A DNA stretch of 64,000 nucleotides from CAZUGH01 sp964619785 (GTDB lineage Bacteria > Bacillota > Clostridia > Lachnospirales > Lachnospiraceae): NCBI GenBank assembly GCA_964619785.1, contig CAZUGH010000004.1:1-64000 (forward strand), written 5' to 3'. Below are positions 25,819 through 34,423 of the stretch, piece by piece (within the stretch, counting starts at the first letter, position 1; each line of letters begins with the position of its first letter). Position numbers and translations under genes: made by a program. The notes under the pieces were generated by a model. That model saw only the letters and a list, made by a program, of their open reading frames with translations, did not search any database and was not told where the DNA came from.

Positions 25819-27102
25819 CTATTCAATCAATTCTTGTGAATAATCTACAGTCATCTTATCTCGTGAGACCCCTCCTGACACGGCATCAATCGGAATTCCA
25901 CTGACAAAAGAGGCACGCTTAACAGAGTCAATCCCATAGCGGGTTCGAATCTGATCGGACATCCGATCTGCTTTAGCTAATTGTTCATAATCAATGGGAT
26001 GTTCGGCAAATAAATCATCAAGACAAATCTGTCGGCAACAGTCGTCATCAACAACACGGCTGGTATGAATCCCAAGATGTCGAATCGGCGTCTTATAATC
26101 CCATAATTCACGGAATAGTTCACAGGCAGCATGATGAATCTCGTGGGTGATATCGGTGGCACTTTTTAACACCATCTGGTGGGATGTGTATTGTAAATCA
26201 TATGTCTTAACTCCGACAGCTACTACTTGAATCTTCACTCCATCACGACGAATGCGCATCCCCACGCACTCTGCTATCGATAAAAGAACAAGAAAAGCAG
26301 TGGCTTCGTTACATACATCAAAAGCAATGGTCGTGGAATTGCCATATCCTTTATTCACGGGAGCGGTACGCTCTACCACAGATTCATCTCGACCATTGGC
26401 AAAATTCCAGATAACCTCGCCATGACTCTTAAGATGATGACGCAAAATTGTTTTATCTGCATGAGCCAAGTCTCCAATTGTAGTAATGCCTAAAGTGCGA
26501 AGCTTCTTATAAGAAGCGCGACCAACAAAAAACAATTCAGAGACAGGAAGAATCCACATCTTAGAGGGAATCTCGTGTGGGAAAAGTGTATGGACTAGAT
26601 TCGGCTTGCGAAAATCAGATGCCATCTTGGCTAACAGCTTATTCACAGAGATACCTATATTCACGGTAAAACCAAGTTCATCTTCAACACGTCTACGAAT
26701 CTCATCAGCTAATAAAATGGGGTCTCCCCAGAGCAAATCAGTCCCTGTCATATCCATGAATGCTTCGTCGATACTATATTGTTCTAGGTCTGGTGTATAC
26801 TCTCGTAGGAGATTCATCAGATCATGTGAGCAGCGCGTATATAAATTATAATGAGGAGGAACGATGAGAAGATCCGGGCACTTGCGAGAAGCCTCTTGCA
26901 GAGTCTCACCCGTCTTCACACCATACGCCTTCGCGGGAATCGACTTTGCTAAGATGATACCATGTCGCTTCTTCGCGTCGCCACCTACGGCAGACGGAAT
27001 CTCTCGAAGGTCTGTGTGACCACCTAGGTGATGAAGACGATAAACAGCTTCCCAGCTTAGAAAAGCACTATTCACATCCACATGGAAAATAATACGTTCC
27101 AC
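25819..27102 (-). CDS. dinB: Y-family DNA polymerase (Pol IV/UmuC type)
   Basis: A translesion polymerase of 427 residues. The palm motifs are HVDVNSAF near the N-terminus (first catalytic Asp) and SIDEAFMD (Asp-Glu pair); a helix-hairpin-helix follows (LRTLGITTIGDLA) and then the little-finger domain. I take the GTG at 27102, which has AAAGGAGG eight bases before it, rather than an upstream start that would run through the promoter. A LexA box fills the spacer of the promoter, so the gene should be induced by DNA damage. The small downstream gene forms the same operon. Confidence 0.9.
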   Translation of the reverse strand: MERIIFHVDVNSAFLSWEAVYRLHHLGGHTDLREIPSAVGGDAKKRHGIILAKSIPAKAYGVKTGETLQEASRKCPDLLIVPPHYNLYTRCSHDLMNLLREYTPDLEQYSIDEAFMDMTGTDLLWGDPILLADEIRRRVEDELGFTVNIGISVNKLLAKMASDFRKPNLVHTLFPHEIPSKMWILPVSELFFVGRASYKKLRTLGITTIGDLAHADKTILRHHLKSHGEVIWNFANGRDESVVERTAPVNKGYGNSTTIAFDVCNEATAFLVLLSIAECVGMRIRRDGVKIQVVAVGVKTYDLQYTSHQMVLKSATDITHEIHHAACELFRELWDYKTPIRHLGIHTSRVVDDDCCRQICLDDLFAEHPIDYEQLAKADRMSDQIRTRYGIDSVKRASFVSGIPIDAVSGGVSRDKMTVDYSQELIE

Positions 27103-27132
27103 GTCAATCGCCTCCTTTGATAAGATAGATTC

Positions 27133-27161
27133 ATTATAATACAGAACATATGTTCTGTAAA
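27133..27161 (-). promoter_or_regulatory. dinB promoter with LexA (SOS) box in its spacer
   Basis: On the minus strand TTTACA, a 17-base spacer and TATAAT form the promoter. The 18-base perfect palindrome ACAGAACATATGTTCTGT (27141-27158) contains the Gram-positive LexA core GAACATATGTTC and fills the spacer, so bound LexA would shut out RNA polymerase. Confidence 0.9.
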
Positions 27162-27185
27162 GAGGAAATAGTTGGAGAATAGATA

Positions 27186-27214
27186 TTGTCATATCATGGA
27201 AGTAATGTTATACT
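27186..27214 (+). promoter_or_regulatory. Promoter of the secreted beta-helix gene
   Basis: TTGTCA (27186-27191), 17-base spacer, TATACT (27209-27214), giving a leader of about 40 bases before the ATG. Confidence 0.65.
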
Positions 27215-27260
27215 ATTAACGAATTTTAATTTACTGAAATAGATGAAAAGGGATTAGATT

Positions 27261-28856
27261 ATGAAAAGAGTATTGATTTTGGTGGGGATTGTCTGTTGTC
27301 TGCTATGGATGAGTCCAGCAGATACACATGCAGAAGGTTACACGATGGAGATTGACGTTACAAGTGCAGAATACGGGGCGAATGGAACCGATACATTAGA
27401 TGATTATCAGCAGATTCAGAAGGCATTGAGTCTTGCTTGGCAGAAGAATATTTCATTGAAGATACATATTCCAGCAGGTACCTATTATATCAGTGATATG
27501 CTCGAGATTTATTCGAATACGTATCTAGAAGTCGACCCAGCTGCTACGATTATTAATACAAGTAATGTGTCGGCAGCGATGATATGTTGTAGTCATCGTG
27601 ACGAGAGTGGCAATTATTGTGGGCATGGGGTGAAGACCTGTACCCATGGTGGTCATACACAGTGGAGTAACATTATTATCGAAGGCGGTACATGGAATGC
27701 GGGCGTTACGAAGACCTCGACGGCTGAGTTGATTTCCTGTGTGAAAGCAGAACATGGGTATAATGTGGTTGTTCGTAATGGTAAGTTTATGAATACCAAC
27801 ATTCATATTGTGAATTTTTCTGCGACGAAGAAAGCATTGATTGAGAATTGTTGGTTGCAGAACAATATGGCAGATAATAAGAAGTTCCCGGATACAGATG
27901 AGGCACTTCATCTTGATTATACAGATGTAATCAATGAGCCAGATGAGTATCCACATGATAAAACACCAGTAGATGATGTGATGATTCGTAATAATACATT
28001 TTATGATGTAGGTTGTGCAATCGGGGCGCATTCCACAACGGACGTGTATGTGGGAACGAATATCACTATAGAGAACAATACTTTTATTGATGTGAAATGT
28101 AATGCGGTTAATATGTATGCCAATAAGGGCGTTATCGTTCGTAATAATGTGATGAAATCAAGTCGTGCGACGAAGTCATGGTGCTTTTTGTATACTGTAT
28201 TTGGAGAAGTGACCTTGACGGGTAATCAGGTAGAAAACGTGGAGGCAGTCTGGGTGAAGGGGTCTCTGATTTCGGATTTTAAGGTTAAGATGGACTCGGG
28301 CAACCAGATGACAAAGTACTATATTGTAAGATATGCCCCGGATATCAATGGAAAAACGAAGTATCTAGACCGTGTCACGACAGGTAAGAAGTACAAGCTT
28401 AAGAAGTGTCCATTTAAGAAAAAGGGATATCGATTTGTAGGCTGGTATGGGTACAATCCATTGCGTAATGTGTGGAAGTCTACCACGACCAATCCAACGA
28501 AGTGGCTAGCATTAAACCGAATCTATAACTCGGGACTTGCGATTCGCAAGTACAAGGCAGGGGAACGTGTTTTGAACCTGATTCCATATCATCATTATAC
28601 TGTGAAATTTATTGCACAGTGGAAGAAGATTGGGGACATTCGGGTGAAGCTTCAGGAGAAGACAGTTGCCTATAGTGGTAGGCCACAGAAACCTAAGATA
28701 TCCGTTTATGAGGATGGCAAAGTCTTATCTAAGAAGCACTACAAGGTTGTCTATAGAAAGAATAAGAAGATAGGAACAGCGAAAGTAATCGTCAAGGGCA
28801 AGGGCGATTATAAAGGAAAATATGCATCAGCTACATTTAAAATCAAGAAAAAGTAA
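27261..28856 (+). CDS. Secreted right-handed beta-helix protein with InlB-type and basic C-terminal modules
   Basis: A signal peptide (about residues 1-25, cleaved after THA) is followed by a pectate-lyase-like right-handed beta-helix (about 30-350) marked by repeated Asn-rich turns such as VVRNGKFMNTNI, MIRNNTFYDV and TIENNTFIDV. Next comes an InlB B-repeat-like module (about 370-460: YRFVGWYGYN...) and a C-terminal beta module of about 75 residues that is very rich in lysine. No cell-wall sorting signal is present, so the basic tail may hold it to the wall by charge. It probably binds or cleaves a polysaccharide; the catalytic residues cannot be assigned. ATG with AAAAGGGA upstream. Confidence 0.75.
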   Translation: MKRVLILVGIVCCLLWMSPADTHAEGYTMEIDVTSAEYGANGTDTLDDYQQIQKALSLAWQKNISLKIHIPAGTYYISDMLEIYSNTYLEVDPAATIINTSNVSAAMICCSHRDESGNYCGHGVKTCTHGGHTQWSNIIIEGGTWNAGVTKTSTAELISCVKAEHGYNVVVRNGKFMNTNIHIVNFSATKKALIENCWLQNNMADNKKFPDTDEALHLDYTDVINEPDEYPHDKTPVDDVMIRNNTFYDVGCAIGAHSTTDVYVGTNITIENNTFIDVKCNAVNMYANKGVIVRNNVMKSSRATKSWCFLYTVFGEVTLTGNQVENVEAVWVKGSLISDFKVKMDSGNQMTKYYIVRYAPDINGKTKYLDRVTTGKKYKLKKCPFKKKGYRFVGWYGYNPLRNVWKSTTTNPTKWLALNRIYNSGLAIRKYKAGERVLNLIPYHHYTVKFIAQWKKIGDIRVKLQEKTVAYSGRPQKPKISVYEDGKVLSKKHYKVVYRKNKKIGTAKVIVKGKGDYKGKYASATFKIKKK

Positions 28857-28866
28857 GGAAAAATAT

Positions 28867-28895
28867 TTGCTTTTTGTGATTAAATAGTATATGAT
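28867..28895 (+). promoter_or_regulatory. Promoter of the Opp-type ABC operon
   Basis: TTGCTT (28867-28872), 17-base spacer, TATGAT (28890-28895). A small ATCGC-TTTT-GCGAT hairpin lies in the leader at 28903-28916. Confidence 0.6.
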
Positions 28896-28944
28896 AGTTG
28901 AGATCGCTTTTGCGATACAATTTCATAGTAAAGGAGAAACGGCG

Positions 28945-30477
28945 ATGAAGAAATTTTCATTGTTGCTGACTACCATTGTTATGATGATGATTGTACTCAC
29001 AGCTTGTGGAGACAATACAGCATCAGAGGAGTCAGTGAAGAATCAGGCCGCTTCTACTACCATTACTTCAGGAGGTGCTGTGACAGTAGGAATTTCACAG
29101 GACCTAGATAGTCTTGACCCACACAAAGCCGTGTACGCAGGAACTAGAGAAGTATTATTTAATGTCTATGAAGGGTTGGTTAAGCCAACATCAGAAGGAG
29201 ATCTCGAGCCAGCAGTAGCTAGCAAGTATGAGATTTCTGAAGATGCGAAGACTTATACCTTCACTCTTCGCGAAGGACTTACCTTCCATGATGGAAGTCA
29301 GGTCACAGCAGATGATGTTAAATACTCTATCGAGCGTTATGCGGACATCCAGGGCAAGGAGTCCGCTTTTTCTATTTTAGAAAAGGTTGTAATTGTAGAT
29401 GAGAAGACAGTTCAAGTAGTATTGAAGGAAGGCAACTCAGAATTTTTGTCAGAATTGACACTTGCAATTCTTCCAAAGAAGAACAAGAATCCGGGTAAGG
29501 AACCAATCGGAACAGGTCCATTTAAGGTGGAGAAATTCACACCAGGGCAGAGCTTGCTTGTGAAGCGTTTTGAAGGTTATCGCGATGCGAAACTTCCTTA
29601 CTTAGAGGAAGTGACATTCAAGATTGTGACAGATGCAGATTCTGCATTTACAGAACTACAGGGTGGTAATCTTGATATTCTTCAGTACCTGTCAGAAGAC
29701 CAGACCAAGACATTGGGTGACAACTTCAATGTGGTTACAGGCAATGTCAACTATGTTCAGGCACTATATCTGAACAATGATTATGAACCATTTAAGAATG
29801 TTAAGGTTCGTCAGGCATTGTATTATGCAGTTGACCGTGATGCAATTAATGACTTTGCTTTTGGCGGCAAGAGTCACATCATCGGAACCAATATGATTCC
29901 AAATATCAGCAAGTATTACAATGCAGATACAGAGAAGACATATTCGAAAGACATTGAGAAAGCCAAAGCATTGATGAAGGAAGCTGGATATGAGAATGGC
30001 TTTGAATTAACAATCACAGTGCCTAACAATTATGCGCTTCACAAGACAGTTGCAGAGGTGATTGTTGAACAACTTAAGGAGATTGGTGTTCGTGCCAAGA
30101 TTCAGATGGTTGAATTTACAAGCTGGGTATCCGAGACTTATCAGAAGCGCAAGTTTGAATCTACTGTTGTTGCCGTAGATGGAACACTGGCACCAAGTAG
30201 CTGGTTCGAGAAAAATGAAACCTCAGCTAGTAACAACTTTACGAATTACAGCAATGCTGAGTTTGATAAGATTTTCAAAGAAGCAAAAGCTACGATTGAT
30301 GATAATAAAAAAGTCGAGTTTTATAAGAAGTTACAGACAATCTTGGCAGAAGATGCAGCTTCTATCTATATTCAAGATGCATCCAATTTGATTGCCGTGA
30401 ACAAGAAATTGACCGGATATAAATGTTATCCAGTATCTGCTCAGGATTTGTGCCATGTTGGATATGTGAAAGAATAG
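28945..30477 (+). CDS. ABC transporter substrate-binding lipoprotein (family 5)
   Basis: A 510-residue extracellular binding protein of the oligopeptide/nickel type. The N-terminus is a lipoprotein signal with the lipobox LTAC, so Cys anchors it to the membrane. The SBP family 5 core includes DSLDPHKA, PAVASKYEISEDAKTYTFTLREGLTFHDG and KVRQALYYAVDRDAI. The ATG at 28945 has AAAGGAG before it; an earlier ATG overlaps the promoter -10 box. Four genes follow in the same direction: two permeases, a double ATPase and an amidohydrolase. Substrate is probably a peptide or modified peptide, judged from family only. Confidence 0.9.
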   Translation: MKKFSLLLTTIVMMMIVLTACGDNTASEESVKNQAASTTITSGGAVTVGISQDLDSLDPHKAVYAGTREVLFNVYEGLVKPTSEGDLEPAVASKYEISEDAKTYTFTLREGLTFHDGSQVTADDVKYSIERYADIQGKESAFSILEKVVIVDEKTVQVVLKEGNSEFLSELTLAILPKKNKNPGKEPIGTGPFKVEKFTPGQSLLVKRFEGYRDAKLPYLEEVTFKIVTDADSAFTELQGGNLDILQYLSEDQTKTLGDNFNVVTGNVNYVQALYLNNDYEPFKNVKVRQALYYAVDRDAINDFAFGGKSHIIGTNMIPNISKYYNADTEKTYSKDIEKAKALMKEAGYENGFELTITVPNNYALHKTVAEVIVEQLKEIGVRAKIQMVEFTSWVSETYQKRKFESTVVAVDGTLAPSSWFEKNETSASNNFTNYSNAEFDKIFKEAKATIDDNKKVEFYKKLQTILAEDAASIYIQDASNLIAVNKKLTGYKCYPVSAQDLCHVGYVKE

Positions 30478-30486
30478 AGGTTGCAG

Positions 30487-31428
30487 ATGAAGTATATTGT
30501 GAAACGAGCAGGTGCGTTAGTCGTTACTTTGTTTTTGATTTCACTAGTTACCTTCTTTGCTTTTCAAGTACTTCCAGGTGACGCTTCCGTATCCCGATTG
30601 GGATCGGAGGCAACTCCTGAAAGAATTGCGAAACTTCGTGAAGAAATGGGACTGGACAAGCCTTTGCCAATACAGTATGGTAGATGGCTAACCAATGCAA
30701 TACAGGGGGATTTTGGTGAATCCTATCAATATGAGGGAAGTACAGTAAGTCAGTTACTAGCACCTAGGCTAGTGGTGACTGCTTTACTTACCTTATTTGC
30801 ATTTATATTGATTGGTGGGATATCAATTCCGTTAGGAATTTTATGTGGTAAACACAGAGGACATCTGATTGGGCGGTTTGTGGATTTTATGACGAGACTA
30901 ACCATGGCAGTACCACCATTTTTCCTAGGGGTTATGATTACCTTTTTCTTTGGAATCTTGTTGAAGGTCTTTGTGCCTGGGGCATTTGTGTCGCCGTCAG
31001 AGAGTTTGGCTGGCTGCGTATTCTATCTGTTGTTCCCGGCGGTCTCGATTGCACTGCCTAAGATTGCGATGATGGTCAATTTCCTTGTGTCAGCAGTGGA
31101 AAAAGAGGAAGACAAGGATTATGTACGAACCGCATATAGCAAAGGGAATTCCAAGAATGCCGTGTTTTATCGCCACATACTCAAGAATGCGATGATTCCT
31201 GTGGTGACGTTCTTTGCACTTGTCATTGCAGATATTCTAGCGGGAAGCATTGTTGTGGAACAGGTCTTTAATGTGCCAGGACTTGGTCGCGCACTGGTAT
31301 CTGCGATATCAAACCGCGATTTCCCAATGGTTCAAGCAATTATCTTGATTTTGACAGGATTTGTTGTCGTGTTAAATACAATTGTGGATGTATTGTATCA
31401 CGTGATTGACCCAAGGATTAGGAAGTGA
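30487..31428 (+). CDS. ABC transporter permease, OppB/DppB type
   Basis: A 313-residue inner-membrane permease with six helices. It begins with the family N-terminus (MKYIVKRAGALVVTLFLISLVTFFAFQVLPGD) pattern and carries the EAA loop in VRTAYSKGNSKNAVFYRHILKNA. The C-terminus ends in VDVLYHVIDPRIRK, as in OppB proteins. GAGG lies just before the ATG; a TTG two codons earlier is less likely. It follows the binding protein by 9 bases and ends a few bases before the second permease. Confidence 0.9.
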   Translation: MKYIVKRAGALVVTLFLISLVTFFAFQVLPGDASVSRLGSEATPERIAKLREEMGLDKPLPIQYGRWLTNAIQGDFGESYQYEGSTVSQLLAPRLVVTALLTLFAFILIGGISIPLGILCGKHRGHLIGRFVDFMTRLTMAVPPFFLGVMITFFFGILLKVFVPGAFVSPSESLAGCVFYLLFPAVSIALPKIAMMVNFLVSAVEKEEDKDYVRTAYSKGNSKNAVFYRHILKNAMIPVVTFFALVIADILAGSIVVEQVFNVPGLGRALVSAISNRDFPMVQAIILILTGFVVVLNTIVDVLYHVIDPRIRK

Positions 31429-31435
31429 GGTGGCT

Positions 31436-32203
31436 ATGAAGAAGAAAATATTATATGTAGTAGCAGCACTCCTGATACTGACAGCGATTCTGGGAATATT
31501 TTGGACACCGTACGATCCGGATGCGATGAGTATTTTGCTGAAGAATTCAGCTCCGTCCTTACAACATCCATTTGGTGCAGACTCCTATGGACGTGATGTG
31601 CTAAGTCGTGTTATGACTGGACTTTCTACGACATTTCTGATTAGTGTTGCCGTAGTGGCAATCGGTACAATTATCGGAACCATAGTAGGCTCATTGACAG
31701 GATATTTTGGTGGATGGCTAGATGAAATTATCATGCGCGTGAATGATACATTGACTGCATTTCCAAGTATTCTACTAGCATTGATTCTTGTTAGTGTGAT
31801 GGGAAGTGGCAAATGGAATATCATTATTGCGTTAGGTATTTTGTTTATCCCAAGTTTTGCTCGTGTCATGCGAAGCGAGTTTATCAAAGAAAGAGATATG
31901 GAATATGTTAAAAATGCACGTATTATGGGGGCTAGTCCGCTGCGCATTATTTTCCTGCATATTCTTCCAAACACCATGTCAACGCTTGTTCCCTGTATCT
32001 TGATTGGATTTAATAATGCGGTACTAGCAGAGGCGGGAATGAGCTATCTCGGACTAGGGGTGCAACCACCAGAGGCGAGTCTTGGCCGGATGATATCGGA
32101 AGCACAAGGGTATCTTGTTTTGGCACCATGGACGGCGATTGCTCCTGGTGTTGTGATGATTCTGATGATTTTTGTATTTAGTCTGATAGGTGAGCGCCGA
32201 TGA
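31436..32203 (+). CDS. ABC transporter permease, OppC/DppC type
   Basis: The partner permease of 255 residues: the N-terminal helix is followed by the typical HPFGADSYGRDVLSRV motif, and the EAA loop reads VKNARIMGASPLRIIFLHILPN. The C-terminus has SYLGLGVQPPEASLGRMI. GAGGTGG precedes the chosen ATG at 31436. The stop overlaps the ATG of the ATPase gene by 4 bases, so the two are co-translated. Confidence 0.9.
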   Translation: MKKKILYVVAALLILTAILGIFWTPYDPDAMSILLKNSAPSLQHPFGADSYGRDVLSRVMTGLSTTFLISVAVVAIGTIIGTIVGSLTGYFGGWLDEIIMRVNDTLTAFPSILLALILVSVMGSGKWNIIIALGILFIPSFARVMRSEFIKERDMEYVKNARIMGASPLRIIFLHILPNTMSTLVPCILIGFNNAVLAEAGMSYLGLGVQPPEASLGRMISEAQGYLVLAPWTAIAPGVVMILMIFVFSLIGERR

Positions 32204-33597
32204 AAAATATATTAGAAGTGAAAAATCTAACGATAGAAGCCGACAAAACGCTGGTGAACGGAGTTGGATTTGTGATTCAACCAGGTGAGATTGTGGGTAT
32301 TGTAGGCGAGTCTGGCTCGGGCAAGAGCATGACCGCATTATCATTGATGAGCCTTCTTCCTAAAGATGTGAGGAGAACGGGTGGAGAGGTGAACTTTAAG
32401 GATTCTACGAAGGCACCTGCACCAGGAACAGATATTGCGATGATATTTCAAGAGCCGATGACATCATTGAATCCTGTTTTACGCATTCAGACACAGTTAG
32501 AGGAAATGCTGTTATTGCATGAGAAAGAGTTGAATCAGGCAGAGCGTCACAAGCGTCTTGTGAAGATGCTCGAAGAGGTGGAATTATCAGAACCTGTGTT
32601 GAGGAAGTACCCGCATGAATTATCTGGTGGTATGCGGCAACGTGTGATGATTGCGATGGCGATGATGTGCCATCCGGAGGTTCTCATTGCAGATGAGCCA
32701 ACAACAGCGTTGGATGCAAGGGTTCAGGAGCAAATTCTAGAATTGATTACAAAGCTATGTAGGGAGTATCATACTGCAGTTTTATTTATTTCGCATGACA
32801 TCAATCTGGTACATCGATTCTGTCACCATGTATTAGTGATGCGCCAAGGCGAGATTGTGGAGCGAGGAGATGCACACAAGGTGTTTCATCATCCTGAGCA
32901 TCCTTATACGAAAGAATTATTGGCAGCATTGCCAAAGCCAAAGGATAAGACACCAGAAAATGCAGCGCAGGTTGTTCTAGAAGTTGAGGATTTACATGCG
33001 AGTTATGGCTCACAGGAAATCTTGAAGGGAATCTCTTTTCATTTGCAGAAAGGTGAAATTCTTGGTATCATGGGAGATAGTGGTTGTGGTAAAAGTACAT
33101 TATCACACACAATTACAGGATTGCACAAGGAATATACAGGAGAGATTCATCGTCTCGGTCATCGTCTTGGCATGGTCTTTCAAGATCCATACAGCAGTCT
33201 CAATCCGGCTAAGACGGTTGGCTGGCTGCTAGAAGAACCACTGAAGATACAGGGCATCAAGGATAAACATGAACGCAGGCAACGGGCTGGTGAGATGCTT
33301 GGAGCGGTAGGATTTTCTGAAGAATATCTCAAGCGACATGTGCGTCAACTGAGCGGTGGACAACGTCAACGAATTGCAATTGCGATGGCATTGATGACAC
33401 GCCCTGAGATTGTCATTTTAGATGAACCTGTTTCGGCGCTCGATGTGACAATACAAGATAAGATTTGTCGGTTGTTGCTGTCGTGTAAGGAAAAGTTTGG
33501 ATTGTCTTATATATTTATCTCTCATGATCAAGAGGTTATGAAGATGATGTGTGATCGAATTTTACAAATGAAAGAAGGTATGTTGTATGATTATTGA
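32200..33597 (+). CDS. Fused double ABC ATPase (OppD-OppF type)
   Basis: Two complete ATPase domains lie in one 465-residue chain, where separate OppD and OppF proteins are common. Domain 1: Walker A GESGSGKS, signature LSGGMRQR, Walker B LIADEPTTALD, then a switch His in ISHD. Domain 2: GDSGCGKST, LSGGQRQR, VILDEPVSALD, ISHD. The fusion is compact: the first domain has lost most of the family's C-terminal oligopeptide-binding extension, leaving the second to begin about residue 250. It powers the two permeases upstream. The downstream amidohydrolase gene begins inside its 3' end. Confidence 0.9.
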   Translation: MKNILEVKNLTIEADKTLVNGVGFVIQPGEIVGIVGESGSGKSMTALSLMSLLPKDVRRTGGEVNFKDSTKAPAPGTDIAMIFQEPMTSLNPVLRIQTQLEEMLLLHEKELNQAERHKRLVKMLEEVELSEPVLRKYPHELSGGMRQRVMIAMAMMCHPEVLIADEPTTALDARVQEQILELITKLCREYHTAVLFISHDINLVHRFCHHVLVMRQGEIVERGDAHKVFHHPEHPYTKELLAALPKPKDKTPENAAQVVLEVEDLHASYGSQEILKGISFHLQKGEILGIMGDSGCGKSTLSHTITGLHKEYTGEIHRLGHRLGMVFQDPYSSLNPAKTVGWLLEEPLKIQGIKDKHERRQRAGEMLGAVGFSEEYLKRHVRQLSGGQRQRIAIAMALMTRPEIVILDEPVSALDVTIQDKICRLLLSCKEKFGLSYIFISHDQEVMKMMCDRILQMKEGMLYDY

Positions 33598-34396
33598 TTT
33601 TCATACTCATATTTTTCCAGAGAAAATCGCCGAGAAGACGATTCAATTCCTGGAAAATGCATGTCACTGTCAGGCATACACACGAGGTACATTGGCAGAA
33701 CTACAGACTTCGATGAAAGAAGCCAATGTGGATATCAGCGTTGTGCTTCCGGTGGTTACAAATCCAAAACAGTTTGAGAGCATCAATCGTTTTGCCCTAG
33801 AGGTATCAAAACTTCCGGAAATCATCTCGTTTGGTGGAGTTCACCCTGATTCAGAAAATTGGAAGCACGAAGTGGACCAGATTGTTGAGATGGGACTACC
33901 AGGAATTAAGCTTCATCCAGATTATCAGAAGGCTTATGTGGATGAGACGGCGACTGTTCGATTGGTTCAGTATGCAATCTCAAAGGGACTTCATGTTGTG
34001 TTTCACGGTGGTGTTGATGTGGGATTTCCAGAACCGGTTCACTGTACTCCTAAGCGCACGCTTTGTATGCTACAACAGTTAGAACGTAGAGAAGGCTATG
34101 GGCAGATTATCATTGCACACACTGGTGGGCACGATTTGTGGGATGAGGTAGAAGAGTATCTAGTAGGACAAGATATCTATTTTGATTTGGCATTTAATCT
34201 AGGGAAAATATCTGATGAGCAATTGAAGAGAATCATTACAAATCATGGACCAGATCGAATCTTATTTGCTACCGATTCACCATGGGATAGTCAAAGAGAA
34301 GATGTAGAGTATTTGCAGAGAATGTCAGGCTTGACCGAGGAAGAGAGAGAAGCAATCTTCTCTGGTAATGCCAAGAAACTACTCGATTTACAATAA
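33587..34396 (+). CDS. Amidohydrolase-superfamily metalloenzyme
   Basis: A 269-residue TIM-barrel hydrolase of the COG2159/ACMSD-like branch. The metal-binding HxH is in IIDFHTHIFPE at the N-terminus, a Lys-His pair in GIKLHPDYQ, another His in VFHGGVDVG, IIAHTGGH, and the final Asp in LFATDSPWD. The substrate cannot be read from sequence. Overlap of 11 bases with the ATPase gene and a strong terminator after it make it the last gene of the ABC operon, so it probably processes the imported compound. Confidence 0.8.
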   Translation: MIIDFHTHIFPEKIAEKTIQFLENACHCQAYTRGTLAELQTSMKEANVDISVVLPVVTNPKQFESINRFALEVSKLPEIISFGGVHPDSENWKHEVDQIVEMGLPGIKLHPDYQKAYVDETATVRLVQYAISKGLHVVFHGGVDVGFPEPVHCTPKRTLCMLQQLERREGYGQIIIAHTGGHDLWDEVEEYLVGQDIYFDLAFNLGKISDEQLKRIITNHGPDRILFATDSPWDSQREDVEYLQRMSGLTEEEREAIFSGNAKKLLDLQ

Positions 34397-34423
34397 AAAA
34401 AGCGCCGATTATCGGCGCTTTTT
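34396..34423. terminator. Strong bidirectional terminator
   Basis: AGCGCCGAT and ATCGGCGCT are perfect inverses, flanked by an A-run and a T-run, between the convergent amidohydrolase and antiporter genes. Confidence 0.9.

Noticed and set aside
27525..28031. 168-codon open frame on the minus strand
   Set aside because: Antisense to the beta-helix repeats; the sense protein has a signal peptide, promoter and ribosome site.
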